Assembly (NCBI RefSeq): GCF_000738675.1
Contig: NZ_JPUX01000001.1
Span: 496,001-560,000 of the forward strand
DNA: 64,000 nucleotides
Origin: Serratia nematodiphila DZ0503SBS1
GTDB taxonomy: Bacteria; Pseudomonadota; Gammaproteobacteria; Enterobacterales; Enterobacteriaceae
Reading direction: 5' to 3'
The notes below the pieces were generated by a model, which had not been told where the DNA came from, made no database searches, and saw nothing but the letters and a program-made list of their open reading frames with translations. Below are positions 60,888-64,000 of this stretch, piece by piece. The translations under genes and the position numbers were made by a program. Each line of letters starts with the position of its first letter. Position 1 is the first letter of the stretch.

Positions 60888-61346
60888 TTAGTCGATGATG
60901 CGCATAATGGCGTTGCTTTCGGGATGGCTGAGGGCGTAATCCCGCAGACGATAGTAGTGTTCGGTCATGGCGTCGCATTCGGTGCGGCAGGCGTGTTGAC
61001 TGTAGGTTATCAGGCAGGCAATGATGCCGGCAGCTTCATGTCCTACCGTTGCGCTATTGCCGTTAAGGGCATTAAAGATAACGTACTCGCCTTCAGTCGA
61101 CGGGATAATAAAAGCACCGCCGTTACTGAGGATGTAAAATTCCCAATAATCTCCGTGGTAGTCCTTACACAGGAGGTTGAGCCAGGAAAATATCGGTGAC
61201 TCGAGGTGAAGCCATTGCGGAATGTCCCCAAAGTGCTGTAGCCAAAATGACAGGCGATCCGCGTCGCGAACGAGACTCGCTGTCAGTGTTGCGTGGGTGC
61301 TTATTGAACGTGTTGATGGTGTGCTGTTGGCAGTGCTCTCTTTCAT
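60888..61346 (-). CDS. ArdB/KlcA-family antirestriction protein
   Basis: This 152-aa protein shows the antirestriction (PF03230) pattern: RLSFWLQHFGDIPQWLHLESPIFSWLNLLCKDYHGDYWEFY, LSNGGAFIIPS and HACRTECDAMTEHYYRLRDYALSHPESNAIMRIID. Relatives ArdB and KlcA protect incoming DNA from type I restriction. It is the first gene of the reverse-strand island group, 24 nt before radC-like. AAGGAC precedes the ATG. Confidence 0.92.
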   Translation of the reverse strand: MKESTANSTPSTRSISTHATLTASLVRDADRLSFWLQHFGDIPQWLHLESPIFSWLNLLCKDYHGDYWEFYILSNGGAFIIPSTEGEYVIFNALNGNSATVGHEAAGIIACLITYSQHACRTECDAMTEHYYRLRDYALSHPESNAIMRIID

Positions 61347-61433
61347 AAATATTGTCCTTAGGTTGAGGTGGATTGAGCCGGGCAGCAGCCTGCCGCGGTG
61401 GGTACAGCGAGAAACGACGGTATCACGCCATAA

Positions 61434-61465
61434 AAAATGCCCCGCTCAAATGAACGGGGCATTTT
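61434..61465. terminator. Bidirectional terminator between waaL and the island genes
   Basis: AAAATGCCCCG-CTCAAATGAA-CGGGGCATTTT is a perfect 11-bp stem with A- and T-runs. It lies between waaL and the antirestriction gene, which are both on the reverse strand, and insulates the two units. Confidence 0.9.
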
Positions 61466-61548
61466 GGTGTTGGTCAGAGATGACAGGTTGTCATTGCCGG
61501 AGGGGGCTCTCTGACAAGAACGTAGCTTTGAGGCCTCTCAGGCCATTA

Positions 61549-62793
61549 TTATGTTTGGAGCGGTCGGGCGCCTGTGCGCTGTGGCTGCTGTGCATTGAGG
61601 GAAAGCCCGGCTAGCAGCGCGGCGATAATGACAAACAGGTGCCCTTCGGACGAGTCCAGCAGGAAGGAATTGAACAGATGGCAGGCCATGTAGCTGCTGA
61701 GCACCGCAACAAACAGATTGCGGCGTGCCGGCGGCAAGCGCCAGGCTGCATGGTAGCAGCTCCACATCCAGGTGAGGAACACCATCAATCCCAGTAACCC
61801 GCTCTGCACCGTTTCCAGCAGGTATTCATTGTGCGGATTATGCACGCTATAGCCTGTGTCCGGATTGCCGTACCAAAAGCTGCCGGCGCCGTTGCCCAGC
61901 AGCGGGGATTGCTTTATCAGTCGCAGGGCTTCCCGGGCGAATGCCGTGCGTTGCCCCATGGAGTTGTCGCAGGCCGCATAAGCCGTTTGAGCAGGGGCGA
62001 ACAGGCACCCCTGAATTTGCTGGACGCCCAGCGTCAGGCGCTCCATGGCGCGGTTGGGGGTCATGACCAGCATCACGACAGCCAGTATGCCGCAGGCGAG
62101 CACGGCCACTTGCTGCTTGCGCCGGAGGGTAAGCAATAACCAGAGGCCCATACCAACGGCCAATGCCACATACCCGGTACGGCCCTGCACCATCAGCAGA
62201 ACATTAACCGTCGCCAGCAACACCAGCCCCGCATACCCCCAGCGCCGTTTTCCGCTACAGGCAAAAGCACGCGACAACCAGATCAGCGCCGCCAGCGCCA
62301 TAAACACGTTCTGGGTGATTTGCAGCTTAAACACCGTCGGGTTGTCGGGATTCAGCCCGCCCAATGTGACATGGCCAAGCCCGCTCGTGAGGCTGATGGC
62401 CAATATCGTGGCATTGGCCCACAGAAAGCCGCGGACAAAATGCGTCATCAGCCGCGGGTCCGCCAGGAAGAACAGCGCCAGCGGCAGGACATACAGCAAT
62501 TTTTGGTATTTGCCGACCATTTTGGGGCCGTAGGTGTGGGCATGCGTCAGCAATGACAACGCCAGCAGGGCAAACATCAGGGCCGGCAACCAGACCAGAG
62601 GATGACAAGCGAGAGCAGCTAACTGCCGGATATCGCGCTGCCAGAGCAGACAGATGACAACCAGCCCCAGTGAGATATTCATCAGGGGATTGGAGGTCGG
62701 GAGGGAGACACCCAGCAAAAAGGCGGTAAACGCAAACAATCGCTGCTGAGGGGGCGTCTGTATCGACGAGGAAACTGTTGAGTTGAATAGCAT
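61549..62793 (-). CDS. waaL: WaaL, O-antigen ligase
   Basis: This 414-aa inner-membrane protein has about 11-12 hydrophobic segments and a large periplasmic loop before the last helices. WaaL/Wzy_C features are the GRTGYVALAVG helix and the loop with NGAGSFWYGNPDTGYSVHNPHNEYL, where the HNPHNE His is typical of ligases. It transfers undecaprenyl-linked O-antigen to lipid A-core on the periplasmic side. The neighbouring waaQ supports an LPS-core role. Low similarity between WaaL homologues leaves polymerase (Wzy) as a less likely alternative. Confidence 0.82.
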   Translation of the reverse strand: MLFNSTVSSSIQTPPQQRLFAFTAFLLGVSLPTSNPLMNISLGLVVICLLWQRDIRQLAALACHPLVWLPALMFALLALSLLTHAHTYGPKMVGKYQKLLYVLPLALFFLADPRLMTHFVRGFLWANATILAISLTSGLGHVTLGGLNPDNPTVFKLQITQNVFMALAALIWLSRAFACSGKRRWGYAGLVLLATVNVLLMVQGRTGYVALAVGMGLWLLLTLRRKQQVAVLACGILAVVMLVMTPNRAMERLTLGVQQIQGCLFAPAQTAYAACDNSMGQRTAFAREALRLIKQSPLLGNGAGSFWYGNPDTGYSVHNPHNEYLLETVQSGLLGLMVFLTWMWSCYHAAWRLPPARRNLFVAVLSSYMACHLFNSFLLDSSEGHLFVIIAALLAGLSLNAQQPQRTGARPLQT

Positions 62794-62845
62794 CGTTGCG
62801 TTCTCATTGATAAGAGAAAATAAACGGTGAAAAGCCGCGATAGGG

Positions 62846-63940
62846 TTAACACTGCGCAGACTCGGCGATGGATGCCAGTTGCCTGTTAACCGCCTGTATC
62901 ACATCGCCGGCCGGGATGGCCGCGAGGTAACGCTCGCCGGTGTTGGTGTCAACGGCTTCCGGGGCGGGCAACGGACGATAATCTCCGGCCCACAGCAACG
63001 TGTGGGGCGCCTGCCACGGGGACCATCGCGCGAGGTCGCTGGGCCCGAACAGCACCACCGAGGGCGTATTCAGCGCGGCGGCCATGTGCATCGGTACCGA
63101 GTCGACCCCGATAAACAGCCGTGCCCGGTCAATCAACACCGCGAGCTCCGGCAGCTCCAGACGCCCGGCCAGATTAACCACCCGCTGCGGTAACAGGCAG
63201 CCGGCCATAATGGCGCTTATCATGGCGGTTTCATCCGGTGAGCGCCCGCCGGTGAGCACCACCGTTCTGCCCTGGGCGGTCAGGTGGTTAATCACGGCGC
63301 TGAATCCGCCCGCCGTCCAGGTCTTGAAAGCCCAGCGTGCGGTCGGTTGTATCAGCACAAAATCGGTCAGGTGATGGCGCCTGCTGAGCCGGTCAACGTC
63401 ATCCGCATCAGATTGCCGCCAGGCCTGCGTCACCTGCGTGATTGTTGTGGGCAAGGCCAGAGGGGCCAGAATACTGAGATTATTCAACACGGTGTGCTGC
63501 GCCGTGTCGGCAACGTCGACCAGTAACGAATGGCAGCCCCGCCAGAGTCGATTGTCGCGTTTGGGGTAGCGAAACCCCAGACTGAAGGTCGGTTTGAGAA
63601 AACGGCAATACAACGCCGCCCGCCACTGATCGGAGAGGTTAATCACCAGATCGTAATGGCCGGTCCGCAGGCTGTTCCATAACGCATATTCGCCGCGGTA
63701 TTGCGCTTTCAGCCCTTGGCGCTTGAGCTCTCGATCCACGGTAAAGGTCAGATAAACATCCTGATTGCCGGCCAGCATTGCCTCGGTGCCGTCATAGACC
63801 AGAACATCGATCAACGCATTGGGGTAGTTGGCGCGCAATGTGCTCAGCACCGGCGTCATCAACAGGACGTCGCCAAAGTGGCGCAGCTTGATGATGAGGA
63901 TGCGTTGCACGCTATCCCGGTGCAAAAGCGCATTGGGCAC
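62846..63940 (-). CDS. waaQ: WaaQ, lipopolysaccharide core heptosyltransferase III
   Basis: This 364-aa GT9-family enzyme adds heptose to the inner-core heptose of LPS. Family motifs are ILIIKLRHFGDVLLMTPVLSTLR at the N-terminus, DLVINLSDQWRAALYCRF, and the donor-site region RLFIGVDSVPMHMAAALNTPSVVLFGPSDLARWSPW. The start is uncertain: a GTG at 63940 gives MPNALLHRDSVQRI, but the frame stays open to the window edge, so the true start may lie beyond it. It lies about 50 nt upstream of waaL in the same direction. Confidence 0.9.
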   Translation of the reverse strand: MPNALLHRDSVQRILIIKLRHFGDVLLMTPVLSTLRANYPNALIDVLVYDGTEAMLAGNQDVYLTFTVDRELKRQGLKAQYRGEYALWNSLRTGHYDLVINLSDQWRAALYCRFLKPTFSLGFRYPKRDNRLWRGCHSLLVDVADTAQHTVLNNLSILAPLALPTTITQVTQAWRQSDADDVDRLSRRHHLTDFVLIQPTARWAFKTWTAGGFSAVINHLTAQGRTVVLTGGRSPDETAMISAIMAGCLLPQRVVNLAGRLELPELAVLIDRARLFIGVDSVPMHMAAALNTPSVVLFGPSDLARWSPWQAPHTLLWAGDYRPLPAPEAVDTNTGERYLAAIPAGDVIQAVNRQLASIAESAQC

Positions 63941-64000
63941 CTGGCGATCGGGGAGTGCGGCCGGCGGGGATACGGGGCGTTTGCCGGTGGTGCGATGGGC

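Overview
The window looks like chromosome from a gammaproteobacterium of the genus Serratia, most likely S. marcescens or a close relative. The 16S rRNA, the purH-rrn junction with T1/T2 terminators of the E. coli rrnB kind, GC-rich codon use and an enteric gene repertoire all point there. The assignment rests on sequence recognition only.

Layout. 1-6.7 kb: the start of purH (reverse strand) with a PurR operator, then a complete rRNA operon (P1, P2, boxA, 16S, tRNA-Ile, tRNA-Ala, 23S, 5S, terminators). 6.8-13.1 kb: acetate scavenging and uptake genes (acs-yjcH-actP) and a dicarboxylate/glutamate symporter (gltP). 13.2-41.0 kb: a large Fur-boxed catecholate siderophore locus. It combines an almost complete enterobactin-type set (fepA, fes, ybdZ, entF, entS, entC, entE, entB) with a vibriobactin-type set: a VibH-like free condensation enzyme, a ViuA/VctA-like receptor, and a VibF-like synthetase broken into three polypeptides (Cy; Cy-A; C-PCP-C). 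The Cy and Cy-A proteins end in carrier-like domains that appear to lack the phosphopantetheine serine. Two YncE-like periplasmic beta-propellers lie at the ends of two of the putative operons. The arrangement recalls the serratiochelin loci reported from Serratia. entA and the FepBCDG permease are not in the window.

41.1-44.1 kb: a YjdF-like membrane protein, then two ToxR/PsaE-type membrane-anchored regulators, one interrupted by an in-frame TAA, plus a small membrane-anchored partner. 44.5-54.6 kb: a chaperone-usher fimbrial locus with a major pilin, usher, chaperone, five minor pilins, two paralogous MrpH-like tip adhesins and a LuxR-type regulator. The second adhesin carries a run of ten G inside its coding sequence, a candidate contingency locus. 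54.9-58.0 kb: a possible tiny membrane protein, a small secreted Gly/Asn-rich protein, a LysR regulator and a divergent aromatic-acid MFS transporter.

58.0-61.4 kb: a scar resembling the 3' end of tRNA-Phe, followed by a CP4/P4-type genomic-island module (DUF4942, DUF5983, CbtA toxin, CbeA antitoxin, RadC-like, ArdB/KlcA antirestriction). 61.5-64 kb: lipopolysaccharide genes (O-antigen ligase WaaL, heptosyltransferase WaaQ). No CRISPR array, integrase or intact IS element was seen.

Functional picture: EntC, EntB and EntE make and activate 2,3-dihydroxybenzoate. EntF (serine-type A domain) and the split VibF/VibH enzymes can each consume it. EntS exports, FepA and the ViuA-like receptor import, and Fes hydrolyses the ferric ester. 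Fur-like boxes lie before every transcription unit of the locus.
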